64,000 nt of DNA from Pedobacter ghigonis (GTDB lineage: Bacteria > Bacteroidota > Bacteroidia > Sphingobacteriales > Sphingobacteriaceae), in the NCBI RefSeq assembly GCF_903166585.1, contig NZ_CAESCM010000001.1:62001-126000 (forward strand), written 5' to 3'. Positions 16,856 to 24,299 of the stretch are shown here, piece after piece (position 1 is the first letter of the stretch; every line of letters begins with the position of its first letter). The translations under genes and the position numbers were made by a program. The notes under the pieces were generated by a model. That model was not told the DNA's origin. It worked only from the letters and a program-made list of their open reading frames with translations, and ran no database searches.

Positions 16856-19240
16856 TTATTGCAAAAAGTATCTCAGTTTTACAGAGAACGACCTTCCTGG
16901 TTTTTGAAGCCTGAAATTATCGTAAGCCAGTTCGTTGCTTAAGTTTCTGCATTCGGCCGAAAGGTTGTAACGTCCGTTTTTTAGCGAGTAGCTCAACGAT
17001 GCATTATGCACCAGCTGCGTTGGGATATCGGATTTCCCGTTCGGGTTACCTTTGCCTTCCCAGGTTAAATAAAACCAGTTTACATATTGCGTGAACCAGT
17101 TAAATTGTAAACGGGTATCTTTTCCCAGCAAATTGTTTTTACCGATGGTAAACTCCGCATTTCCAAATAACCAGGGCTGGTTAGGAATTTTGTTCAGGTA
17201 GGTTCCTTCCACATTATATGATTCTGTCTGCCCATTTTTAGTGGTATTCACAGCATTCTGATAAGTTACGTTAAGATTTACCGAAAGCAACTGATCGTAG
17301 CTGTAGCGCAATTCGGATTCAAAACCGGTAATCCTAACGCTTGATTGGTTTCTGTTCTTCAACAGTTTAGAACGCTCATCAGGCACCGGAAAAATAAAGT
17401 CTTTTGCATCGCGGTAAAAACCTGAAGCTTCGATAAAGAAAGTATTTTTGCCAAGTTTTAGGGTATAAAATGCGCCCAGGTTCAGGTTATCGCTGCTTTC
17501 TGGTTTCAAATCAGGATTGCCCTGAAGATTCAATCCATCACCAAACATTTCTTCAGCTTCCTGTAAACGGTAAGCATGCTCGTACGATGCTTTAATGCCT
17601 AAATTTTCTGTAATTTTAAACCGCGAAGCCGCACCATAGCCGTAATTGCTAAAAGAAGTATCCATTGGGGTGTACACCCTGTCAATATATTTCGGGCGGT
17701 TTAAACCTAAATGGTAAAGCTTACCAAAAAAGGTATTCACAAGCCGTTTATCCAAAAAATCCTGTTGATAAGCCAAACCAACAATTTGTTTATTTAAGCG
17801 ACCCGGCATATCGTCGTGATCGGTTAGCAGCTCGTTGTAGTTTTCGTTCTTAAGCCTGTCAATCGTATAATTTAAGTTTAACGAGTGCTGATCGTTAATT
17901 ACATAGCTCATATTGGCCATACCATAGGTACGTGGCCTTACAATATGCGCAACCGTTTTAATACCACCCATTTCGGCATAACCTTTATCAAAGTAAGTAC
18001 CGTCCCAGTTATAATTGCGCATTAGCGTATCGGTAGTTTTGTATTTATCTCTCGATCTGGCTACAAAAGCGCTTAAGCTTAATCCTTTGGTAAACAGGTT
18101 GTCTTTTTTATAGCGTAAAGTACCACTAATGGCCTTGCTTGCGCGGGTTACGTTACCATATACAATGGTTTGGTCAAATCCGGTTTGCAAATCCTGTTTG
18201 GCTTCGTTGTAACCCGCACCAATAAAGAGTACATCAGCCCAGCTTTTACCGGTAACACCTACTTCTACCTGCCCCAGGGCCGATTGGTAATTATCGTGAA
18301 AACGCCTTACATCGGCTTTCACAAACTCGGCACCATTCAAATCGACAATGTAATTCCCTTCGCGTGTACCGCCATTAACCACATCAACATCTCGCATGAT
18401 GTAATTATTATCAGATGAGTTAAAGAAACCACTTCCTTTTACGATAATACCGGTTTTCTTATCTACAAACTGGGCACTTACCGATGAGCGATTGGTATTA
18501 AAAGAACCATAGCTATGGCTTACATCTAAATAATTGCTTACTTTCTGGTTGGTTACCACATTCACCGCTCCACCCATGGCATCGGCACCCAGTTGTACAG
18601 GTACTACACCTTTAAAAACTTCCAGGCGATCGGCCAGGTTTACCGGAATGTTGTTTAGCGACATGGCGCTTCCCATTACATCCATCGGGATCCCATCAAT
18701 AAAAAACTTGACTTGTTTACCCGATAAGCCGTTGATGGAGAACTTAAAATCAGAGCCTAATCCACCCTGTTCCCTAATCCGGATGCCAGTACTTCGGTTT
18801 AAAATCTGGTTCAGATCGGCTGTGGTATTGGCAAATTTCTTGGTATCAATCGCATTTACAGCAAAGCCTGATTCTTTAACTTCCTGAGTTTTGGTTTTTC
18901 CGGCCACAGCAACGTCGTTTAATTGCTGCTGATCACTTTTTAAGCTGAAATCGATTTTTAAACTTTCGCTGGCATCTAATTTTACAGTTTTGGTTTGTTT
19001 ACCAAATCCAATATAAGAAACAGTTAAGGTATAGGTTCCGGCATGTAAATTAGCGATTTCAAAATAGCCACTGGCATTGGTAGTTGATCCGTTTTTTGTT
19101 CCTTTAATCAGAACAGAAGCACCGGCGATGGCTTCATTTCCATTTTTTACATAACCAGAAATTGATGGTTTATTTTGTGCAAAAGCGCTAAAGGTGATAA
19201 CGCTGAGTAAAATAAGTAGTAGATTTTTTCCGTATGACAT
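16856..19240 (-). CDS. TonB-dependent receptor (siderophore-type)
   Basis: A 794-residue receptor. The signal peptide is MSYGKNLLLILLSVITFSAFA. A CarboxypepD_reg-like domain covers about 24-105 (SISGYVKNGNEAIAGASVLI), the plug about 115-230 (LNQILNRSTGIRIREQGGLG, VKFFIDGIPMD, LADRLEVFKGVVPVQLGADAMGGAVNVVT), and the 22-strand barrel the remainder, ending in a C-terminal aromatic pair (RYFLQ). No N-terminal STN signalling domain is visible. I prefer the ATG at 19240 to one at 19285, because the latter puts 15 non-signal residues before the leader and overlaps a regulatory motif. The DUF4374 and PepSY neighbours suggest iron-chelate transport. Confidence 0.92.
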   Translation of the reverse strand: MSYGKNLLLILLSVITFSAFAQNKPSISGYVKNGNEAIAGASVLIKGTKNGSTTNASGYFEIANLHAGTYTLTVSYIGFGKQTKTVKLDASESLKIDFSLKSDQQQLNDVAVAGKTKTQEVKESGFAVNAIDTKKFANTTADLNQILNRSTGIRIREQGGLGSDFKFSINGLSGKQVKFFIDGIPMDVMGSAMSLNNIPVNLADRLEVFKGVVPVQLGADAMGGAVNVVTNQKVSNYLDVSHSYGSFNTNRSSVSAQFVDKKTGIIVKGSGFFNSSDNNYIMRDVDVVNGGTREGNYIVDLNGAEFVKADVRRFHDNYQSALGQVEVGVTGKSWADVLFIGAGYNEAKQDLQTGFDQTIVYGNVTRASKAISGTLRYKKDNLFTKGLSLSAFVARSRDKYKTTDTLMRNYNWDGTYFDKGYAEMGGIKTVAHIVRPRTYGMANMSYVINDQHSLNLNYTIDRLKNENYNELLTDHDDMPGRLNKQIVGLAYQQDFLDKRLVNTFFGKLYHLGLNRPKYIDRVYTPMDTSFSNYGYGAASRFKITENLGIKASYEHAYRLQEAEEMFGDGLNLQGNPDLKPESSDNLNLGAFYTLKLGKNTFFIEASGFYRDAKDFIFPVPDERSKLLKNRNQSSVRITGFESELRYSYDQLLSVNLNVTYQNAVNTTKNGQTESYNVEGTYLNKIPNQPWLFGNAEFTIGKNNLLGKDTRLQFNWFTQYVNWFYLTWEGKGNPNGKSDIPTQLVHNASLSYSLKNGRYNLSAECRNLSNELAYDNFRLQKPGRSFSVKLRYFLQ

Positions 19241-19250
19241 TAGTTTAATT

Positions 19251-19280
19251 GTTGTGCATTTATGAGGTAGTAGCACAACT
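19251..19280 (-). promoter_or_regulatory. ECF-locus motif AGTTGTGCTACT with leader inverted repeat, before receptor
   Basis: On the minus strand AGTTGTGCTACT occupies 19269-19280, 29 bp before the receptor ATG. The same 12-mer occurs 67 bp before the anti-sigma start at 21365-21376, and six bases further on both copies share TAAA(A/T)GC. Here the GTTGTGC is also mirrored by GCACAAC at 19251-19257 (spacer 15 bp), so it could be an operator or leader hairpin. A promoter or operator of the ECF sigma regulon is my inference. Confidence 0.55.
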
Positions 19281-19384
19281 CTCATTTTACCGAAGGTGGA
19301 AAATGAAAAAAATTAAAATAATTGAATTTGGTGTAGCGTCTTGGTGTTAAACGAGTCTATTCAGAAAATTCCTTCGCCCCCAAA

Positions 19385-19420
19385 TCTTCCATCTCCCATC
19401 TTACATTTTCCATCTTACAT
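19385..19420. repeat. CATCTTACAT repeat element
   Basis: TCCATCTCCCATCTTACAT is followed by TTTCCATCTTACAT, giving two tandem CCATCTTACAT units. It lies between the receptor motif and the upstream DUF4374 gene. The same family recurs at 31377-31445 and 32684-32760. Confidence 0.6.
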
Positions 19421-19430
19421 AGGCTTCACA

Positions 19431-20633
19431 TCAATTCAACCTATCCATCCTGAGAATAAAGTCGGTATCACCACCAAGCTGTAGCCCTTTTTTTAAACTG
19501 CCTGTTTTAATATCGTAAAGCCAGATAAAATTACCCGCTTTGTTAGAATTTACAGCGATGTAAGCTGTATCACCTTCCACCAGTATACATTCGCGGCGGG
19601 TACCTTTATCCAATGGCAGATTTAGCCTGGTAATTTCCTTTGTTTTCAGATCGAGCACGTAAAACTCGAAATGAGCCGTACTGTAATGATCACCCAGGCC
19701 TTTAAACAAATCCTTCCTTTCTGAGCGAACAATTACTTTCCCATTACCCAAAGGCCACATGCCATAAGCATGGTTATTAATTTTAGAAGCTGAAATGTTA
19801 AAAAAGTACGTTTTATCAATTACACTGGAGTCTGCCTTAATCCTGAATATCCCGGTAGGAATCTCCGGCCGGTTGCCCAGCGCAATCCCCGGGCAAGTCA
19901 TAAAATAATTATCGTGGTTGCCATCAATAAAACTGTAAGATTGTATGGTATTAATACCGCCCGGGTAAGTAGAGCGCACATCTTTATCAGTTTTAATCAG
20001 CTTCATTTGCGGATAGCTTAAGGCCGAAACATACATCGTATCGCTGGTAATATAATCAGAAACGCCTTTTGTAATGTGATAAGTGTAGGCAATGTTTAAG
20101 TGGTTATCTTCTTTATTAACCAAACCAATAGATAGCGTGGTAAATTTACCCGAAGGCTTGGGGATTTCCATATTCCCTTGCCGAATCACCTTCATTGCTT
20201 TAGTATCAATCAAAAAGAATTTGGTTTGGTTATATCCCGAAATATTCAGGCCGGTAAGCAGTAAAGTATCGGTAGCCAGCCAGTTAAAATTTTCGATCGA
20301 AAAATCTTTGAGTGGAATGTTAAACTGGCTTTTCAGCCTTTTATCTTGAATACCTGATTTTGAAAAAAGTTCGGTTTTACGGTTAAGGTGATAATAATAA
20401 CCAGCCTTTACTATCACATCGCGGTCCATATTCCTCCCTTCCAGCAATACCCCGTTATTGGCAGGTGTTAAGTTCCCCTGATCAAGTACATCGTGCTCAA
20501 TCAGATATTCGCTACCATCTTTTGCCAGGATATAAAAACTATAGCGTTTCTTCTTTTCAGTTTCATTTTTACAGCCCAATAAAGCAAATAAGAAAAAGGC
20601 TAAAGCTACAAAACGAAAAGTGTTGAAAATCAT
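19431..20633 (-). CDS. DUF4374 lipoprotein (second copy)
   Basis: A 400-residue lipoprotein with a signal ending in LFALLGC (Cys at about 21), then KNETEKKKRYSFYILAKDG. It has the same length and layout as the copy at 15608-16810, ending in the shared pattern GGDTDFILRMDRLN (GGIDYILRIEKLKQ in the other). The two are paralogues in one locus, with the receptor gene between them. Mature protein begins with Lys-rich rather than acidic residues, so surface export is less clear than for the first copy. It starts 14 bp after the anti-sigma stop and is probably co-transcribed with it. Confidence 0.83.
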   Translation of the reverse strand: MIFNTFRFVALAFFLFALLGCKNETEKKKRYSFYILAKDGSEYLIEHDVLDQGNLTPANNGVLLEGRNMDRDVIVKAGYYYHLNRKTELFSKSGIQDKRLKSQFNIPLKDFSIENFNWLATDTLLLTGLNISGYNQTKFFLIDTKAMKVIRQGNMEIPKPSGKFTTLSIGLVNKEDNHLNIAYTYHITKGVSDYITSDTMYVSALSYPQMKLIKTDKDVRSTYPGGINTIQSYSFIDGNHDNYFMTCPGIALGNRPEIPTGIFRIKADSSVIDKTYFFNISASKINNHAYGMWPLGNGKVIVRSERKDLFKGLGDHYSTAHFEFYVLDLKTKEITRLNLPLDKGTRRECILVEGDTAYIAVNSNKAGNFIWLYDIKTGSLKKGLQLGGDTDFILRMDRLN

Positions 20634-20647
20634 TAGAAGGGCAAAAT

Positions 20648-21298
20648 TTAAATATCGAACTGGGTAGTAATCTGTTTCTGCATAACCGGCGGTAAATCTA
20701 AAAGATTGCTCTCGCTAATCACGATAATTCCTTCGGCACTGGTTGAGTTTTTAAGGATAATGTAAGTTTGCCCTTTTTTTAAGGTTATTTTTTTCGTTGT
20801 ACCTTCAAACTGCCATTCCACATCTTTCTTAGGCGAAATCAGTAAGCTCCCCGATAAATCGATTACACCTGCTGCACTGTTAATCTTTGCCGAACTGTTG
20901 GGTCCAAGAGAAACATTGTAACTTTTGGCATCGATATGCTTAACGTGCTGCGCTGAAGAATTGTTAAAAGACATGGAAGGATTTTCGCCAGCGAAATTAG
21001 TACCAAACACAAAATAAGCCGCTGCACCCATTGCAACTATAAATAAAGAAGCAGCAATAGCACCCTTCCACATAAAATAGGCATTGCTTTTGGGCTTAAC
21101 AACAGCAACATTTTTAGGCAGTACCCCTCTAATCTCCGTCCACATTTCTTGTTTCAGATCGGCCTTGCTGCCATCAAAAGCTACCAGGTCCAGCTCGTCT
21201 GCGTCAGCATTAAAAAGCCATTCCTCTACCAGCTTCTGCTCTTGTTCATTGCAGATGCCTAAATGATAGCGTTCTAAAACTTCCTGGTCGATACCCAT
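20648..21298 (-). CDS. FecR-like anti-sigma factor, short form
   Basis: A 216-residue protein with an N-terminal cytoplasmic part (1-75) resembling anti-sigma domains (YHLGICNEQEQKLVEEWLF), one transmembrane helix at about 78-98 (GAIAASLFIVAMGAAAYFVF), and a periplasmic beta-rich part with FecR character (SYNVSLGPNSSAKINSAAG and ITLKKGQTYIIL). Typical FecR proteins are about 320-390 residues and end in a domain that contacts the receptor's STN domain; that end is missing here. It follows the sigma gene by 112 bp, and the gap holds the AGTTGTGCTACT motif. Confidence 0.8.
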   Translation of the reverse strand: MGIDQEVLERYHLGICNEQEQKLVEEWLFNADADELDLVAFDGSKADLKQEMWTEIRGVLPKNVAVVKPKSNAYFMWKGAIAASLFIVAMGAAAYFVFGTNFAGENPSMSFNNSSAQHVKHIDAKSYNVSLGPNSSAKINSAAGVIDLSGSLLISPKKDVEWQFEGTTKKITLKKGQTYIILKNSTSAEGIIVISESNLLDLPPVMQKQITTQFDI

Positions 21299-21364
21299 TA
21301 AAATTTGACTTTGATTGATAAAATCCCTTTTTGCAAACTTAACAAAATAATGCTTTTAAAGATA

Positions 21365-21376
21365 AGTAGCACAACT
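21365..21376 (-). promoter_or_regulatory. ECF-locus motif AGTTGTGCTACT before the anti-sigma gene
   Basis: On the minus strand AGTTGTGCTACT is followed six bases later by TAAAAGC. The same two blocks at the same spacing (second block TAAATGC) occur before the TonB receptor gene at 19240. The motif is 67 bp upstream of the anti-sigma ATG. It is probably a site for the locus-specific sigma factor or another regulator. Confidence 0.5.
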
Positions 21377-21410
21377 GGCCTATTTCCGTAATACTGCAAA
21401 TAAATATTTT

Positions 21411-21950
21411 TTAATAGCTGGCCAGGCCCACCTTAAGCCTGCTCATGGCTTTTGTGATGTGGTATTCTACTGCCCGTTCAGAAATATATAGCACGCCGGC
21501 AATTTCCTTATTGCTCATGCCTTGCTCGCGACTCATTTTATACACCCGCTTACACTGGCAGGGTAAGGTATCTACCAGCAGGTTTACTTTTTCTTTCAGG
21601 TCGTTAAACAATACCTGCTCTTCGGTGCAATTGCTCGCTACCCGGCAATCCATCGCCTGAAATTCGTTATGTTTTTGCCGGTTTACTTTATTGCGGATAT
21701 ATTCGAAAACCTTGAATTTAGCCGCCCGAACCAGATAATGCTCTACATTTTGTAACTCCAGTTCGTCGCGCCGCTCCCAAAGCGATTTAAAAATATCCTG
21801 AACCATCCCCTTGGCAGGCTCTAACTCTTTGATGTTATTGTAGCAAACCGCGAAAATTTTTTCCCAATACAAATCATAGGCCCTCTCGAACGATGCCTGG
21901 TCGATCCGGGTTAGTTTTACCGAAATGGGTTGATTTGCTTTTAAGTCCAA
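21411..21950 (-). CDS. ECF-type RNA polymerase sigma factor
   Basis: A 179-residue sigma factor. Region 2 spans about 18-90 (SFERAYDLYWEKIFAVCYN, with QDIFKSLWERRDEL) and region 4 about 118-170, with the helix-turn-helix MSNKEIAGVLYISERAVEYHITKAMSRL. There is no region 1.1 or 3. No ATG precedes the conserved part; TTG at 21950 is the most likely start and lies 20 bp after a good -7 element. It heads a seven-gene co-directional locus and is directly followed by its probable anti-sigma factor. Confidence 0.9.
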   Translation of the reverse strand: MDLKANQPISVKLTRIDQASFERAYDLYWEKIFAVCYNNIKELEPAKGMVQDIFKSLWERRDELELQNVEHYLVRAAKFKVFEYIRNKVNRQKHNEFQAMDCRVASNCTEEQVLFNDLKEKVNLLVDTLPCQCKRVYKMSREQGMSNKEIAGVLYISERAVEYHITKAMSRLKVGLASY

Positions 21951-21969
21951 AATTTTACAATGATGGCGG

Positions 21970-21999
21970 CAAATATAAGTTATTTAGATTAATTATAAA
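21970..21999 (-). promoter_or_regulatory. Housekeeping-type promoter of the sigma factor gene
   Basis: On the minus strand TATATTTG (21970-21977) is a perfect TAnnTTTG -7 element, with TTTA (21996-21999) 18 bp upstream in the -33 place. The TTG start of the sigma gene is 20 bp downstream, which supports that start. Confidence 0.6.
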
Positions 22000-22141
22000 T
22001 AATTTAACATTTTTTGATTTAAGACGGTGAAAATCAATAAAAAAACAACCGAATAAAAATTAGATTCTGCCTCAGCGCACAACAAATCAACAGGTTTGAA
22101 CAGGAAATTGATGGTTAATGATGGCAAAATAGCGGCAAAAT

Positions 22142-22171
22142 AAAAAAGCCTCTCATTTCTGAAAGGCTTTT
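22142..22171 (-). terminator. Intrinsic terminator of tRNA-Phe copy 1
   Basis: On the minus strand AAGCCTTTC and GAGAGGCTT pair and are followed by T6. It lies 5 bp past the tRNA 3' end. The same hairpin is found after copy 2 at 22549-22578. Confidence 0.8.
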
Positions 22172-22176
22172 GGAAG

Positions 22177-22249
22177 TGGTGCCACCTGGATTCGAACCAG
22201 GGACACAAGGATTTTCAGTCCTTTGCTCTACCGACTGAGCTATGGCACC
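22177..22249 (-). tRNA. tRNA-Phe (GAA), copy 1
   Basis: A 73-base cloverleaf on the minus strand. The acceptor is GGTGCCA/TGGCACC with discriminator A, the D arm has AGCTCAGTCGGTAGAGC, the anticodon loop is CTGAAAA with anticodon GAA, and the T arm holds GGTTCGAATCC. CCA is not encoded. It is identical to the copy at 22584-22656. Confidence 0.97.
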
Positions 22250-22264
22250 CTCCGTTTGGGAATG

Positions 22265-22295
22265 CAAATGTAGTGTTCTTTTTCACAAATGCAAA
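22265..22295 (-). promoter_or_regulatory. Consensus promoter of tRNA-Phe copy 1
   Basis: On the minus strand TTTG (22292-22295), a 19-bp spacer and TACATTTG (22265-22272) match the Bacteroidota consensus TTTG-N19-TAnnTTTG fully. The tRNA 5' end is 15 bases further. Confidence 0.85.
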
Positions 22296-22548
22296 AAATA
22301 ATTTGAGTTTTTCTGCTTTAAATAATCGTTTAAGCAGCAAAAAACACAGATCTTTCTGATAAGCAAGTAGATGCAGAATAAATATTTTTTGATAATAATT
22401 TAAATCTCATGGCTTGTTTAGATTGAAACATTCCAGCACCGACTCGTATCTACTATTTAACAATCGATTGAGTTATCGGCGCTGATTAATTCAGTAAACT
22501 TTTACATTTTGACTGCAAGCTACAAATGAAGCAAATACCCAGAAACCA

Positions 22549-22578
22549 AAAAAAGCCTCTCATTTCTGAAAGGCTTTT
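22549..22578 (-). terminator. Intrinsic terminator of tRNA-Phe copy 2
   Basis: The same hairpin as at 22142-22171 (AAGCCTTTC/GAGAGGCTT on the minus strand), followed by a T-run. Part of the duplicated unit. Confidence 0.8.
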
Positions 22579-22583
22579 GGAAG

Positions 22584-22656
22584 TGGTGCCACCTGGATTC
22601 GAACCAGGGACACAAGGATTTTCAGTCCTTTGCTCTACCGACTGAGCTATGGCACC
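22584..22656 (-). tRNA. tRNA-Phe (GAA), copy 2
   Basis: Identical in all 73 bases to copy 1, with the same anticodon GAA. The two copies are 407 bp apart. The duplicated unit (about 130 bp) includes the terminator, the tRNA and the -7 element, with two substitutions between copies, both in the stretch just upstream of the tRNA. The 333-bp stretch between the two tRNAs holds the copy-1 promoter and the copy-2 terminator; I see no gene there. Confidence 0.97.
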
Positions 22657-22671
22657 ATCCGTTTGGGATTG

Positions 22672-22701
22672 CAAATGTAGTGTTCTTTTTTCAAAAGCAA
22701 A
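22672..22701 (-). promoter_or_regulatory. Promoter of tRNA-Phe copy 2
   Basis: TTTG (22698-22701) and TACATTTG (22672-22679) are 18 bp apart on the minus strand, one base closer than in copy 1. Confidence 0.8.
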
Positions 22702-22885
22702 ACTTTTTTTCCATTATTTCACTGCTCAACTGATTATCAACGAATTAATTTTTCGTGCATTTAAAAAAAGGCCTTAATACCTGCTTAGAATGAATACAAA
22801 CAAACAATTTTATCTATTTTTTTATGCATGCATAGTAATTTATTTAGATTAATATCCTAATTTAGCGTTAACAATCTAATATTGC

Positions 22886-24181
22886 ATGGCAGCACAGATC
22901 CTTTTTCTAGTACTTACACTTGCAGCAAGTGCGCTGTTTACAGTTAACCTCCGTAAAATTATCCGTAATATCCGGTTGGGGAAAGCGGTTAATCGCAACG
23001 ATCAGCCTGCAAAGCGCTGGATAACGATGTTACGTGTGGCTTTTGGTCAGTCTAAAATGGTGGTACGCCCCATTCCGGCATTCCTCCATTTCTTTGTATA
23101 CATTGGCTTTGTCATTATCAACATCGAGGTGCTCGAAATCATGATCGATGGAATTTTCGGCACACACCGCATTTTTAATGGCCTCGGTGGTTTATACAAC
23201 TTTTTAATTGCCTCGTTCGAAATCCTGGCTTTTACCGTTTGGGTATCCTGTGCCATCTTCCTGATCCGCAGAAACATCCTAAAATTAAAGCGTTTCAGTG
23301 GCGTAGAAATGAAAAGCTGGCCAAAATCTGATGCCAATTATATCCTCATTACCGAAATATTGTTAATGACTGCTTTCCTGCTGATGAATGCTGCTGATGC
23401 AAAATTACAAAGCATAGGTGCCAGCCATTACGTACAGGGAGGAGCATTTCCGGTTAGCCAGTATTTGATGAATTTATTGCCATCAACCGAAAGTGCACTG
23501 GTGATTATTGAACGTAGCTGCTGGTGGTTCCACATTATCGGCATTTTAGCTTTCTTAAATTACCTACCATATTCGAAGCATTTCCATATCCTTTTTGCTT
23601 TTCCAAATACCTATTTCTCTAACCTGGAGCCTAAGGGCGAGTTTACCAACATGGCATCGGTAACCAATGAGGTTAAAGCCATGCTTGATCCTTCATTTGC
23701 ACCGGCAGAAAGTGAACCTGGAAAATTTGGGGCAAAAGATGTGACAGATTTGACCTGGGTAAACTTGATGAATGCCTATACTTGCACCGAATGCGGAAGA
23801 TGTACTTCGGTGTGTCCGGCAAATATTACAGGTAAACTTTTATCGCCACGTAAAATTATGATGGATACCCGCGACCGGATTACGGAAGTTGGCCAAAACA
23901 TCGATAAACATGGTGCAGAACACCAGGACGGTAAATCTTTGTTAGACGACTACATCAGCAGGGAGGAAATCTGGGCCTGTACCAGTTGTAACGCTTGTAC
24001 CGAAGCTTGCCCTGTTAATATCGATCCTTTACAGATTATTGTAGAGTTGCGTCGTTTTGCAGTAATGGAAGAATCGCAGGCACCGGCAAGTATTAATGCC
24101 ATGATGGGTAACATTGAAAACAATCAAGCACCCTGGAAATACTCTCCAGCCGACCGTTTTAACTGGGCAGAAGGCTCTTAG
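22886..24181 (+). CDS. HdrC-like membrane (Fe-S) protein
   Basis: A 431-residue fusion of a membrane domain with about five or six helices (residues 1-245, NarI/HdrE-like, with several His in helices such as FLHFF and WWFHIIG) and a cytoplasmic di-cluster ferredoxin domain. The two [4Fe-4S] motifs are CTECGRCTSVCP (Cys300, 303, 306, 310) and CTSCNACTEACP (Cys365, 368, 371, 375). It should move electrons between the quinone pool or haem in the membrane and the Fe-S partner encoded 118 bp downstream. The electron donor is not evident. Confidence 0.9.
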   Translation: MAAQILFLVLTLAASALFTVNLRKIIRNIRLGKAVNRNDQPAKRWITMLRVAFGQSKMVVRPIPAFLHFFVYIGFVIINIEVLEIMIDGIFGTHRIFNGLGGLYNFLIASFEILAFTVWVSCAIFLIRRNILKLKRFSGVEMKSWPKSDANYILITEILLMTAFLLMNAADAKLQSIGASHYVQGGAFPVSQYLMNLLPSTESALVIIERSCWWFHIIGILAFLNYLPYSKHFHILFAFPNTYFSNLEPKGEFTNMASVTNEVKAMLDPSFAPAESEPGKFGAKDVTDLTWVNLMNAYTCTECGRCTSVCPANITGKLLSPRKIMMDTRDRITEVGQNIDKHGAEHQDGKSLLDDYISREEIWACTSCNACTEACPVNIDPLQIIVELRRFAVMEESQAPASINAMMGNIENNQAPWKYSPADRFNWAEGS

Positions 24182-24230
24182 TCTTGAGTATAAAGTCATT
24201 AGTTCTGAGTCGTGGAACATTCAAAACGAA

Positions 24231-24290
24231 TAAGCAATTTAACAATACAATTAAACAGTTAACCAATTTAAACGGCTAACCTTTAAAATA
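24231..24290. repeat. GTTAACC-type repeat (short copy)
   Basis: Between the two Fe-S genes, AATTAAACAGTTAACCAATTT and GGCTAACCTTT repeat the theme found at 2917-3068 and 7471-7668. It occupies the probable leader of the HdrB-like gene. Confidence 0.45.
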
Positions 24291-24299
24291 CGAGTAAAC

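Noticed and set aside
19241..19285. Upstream ATG of the receptor at 19285
   Set aside because: It would put 15 residues before the signal peptide and overlaps the shared motif.
22486..22674. Open frame across tRNA-Phe copy 2 (and a similar one at 21993-22208)
   Set aside because: The frames read through the tRNA and its terminator; they are shadows of the RNA genes.
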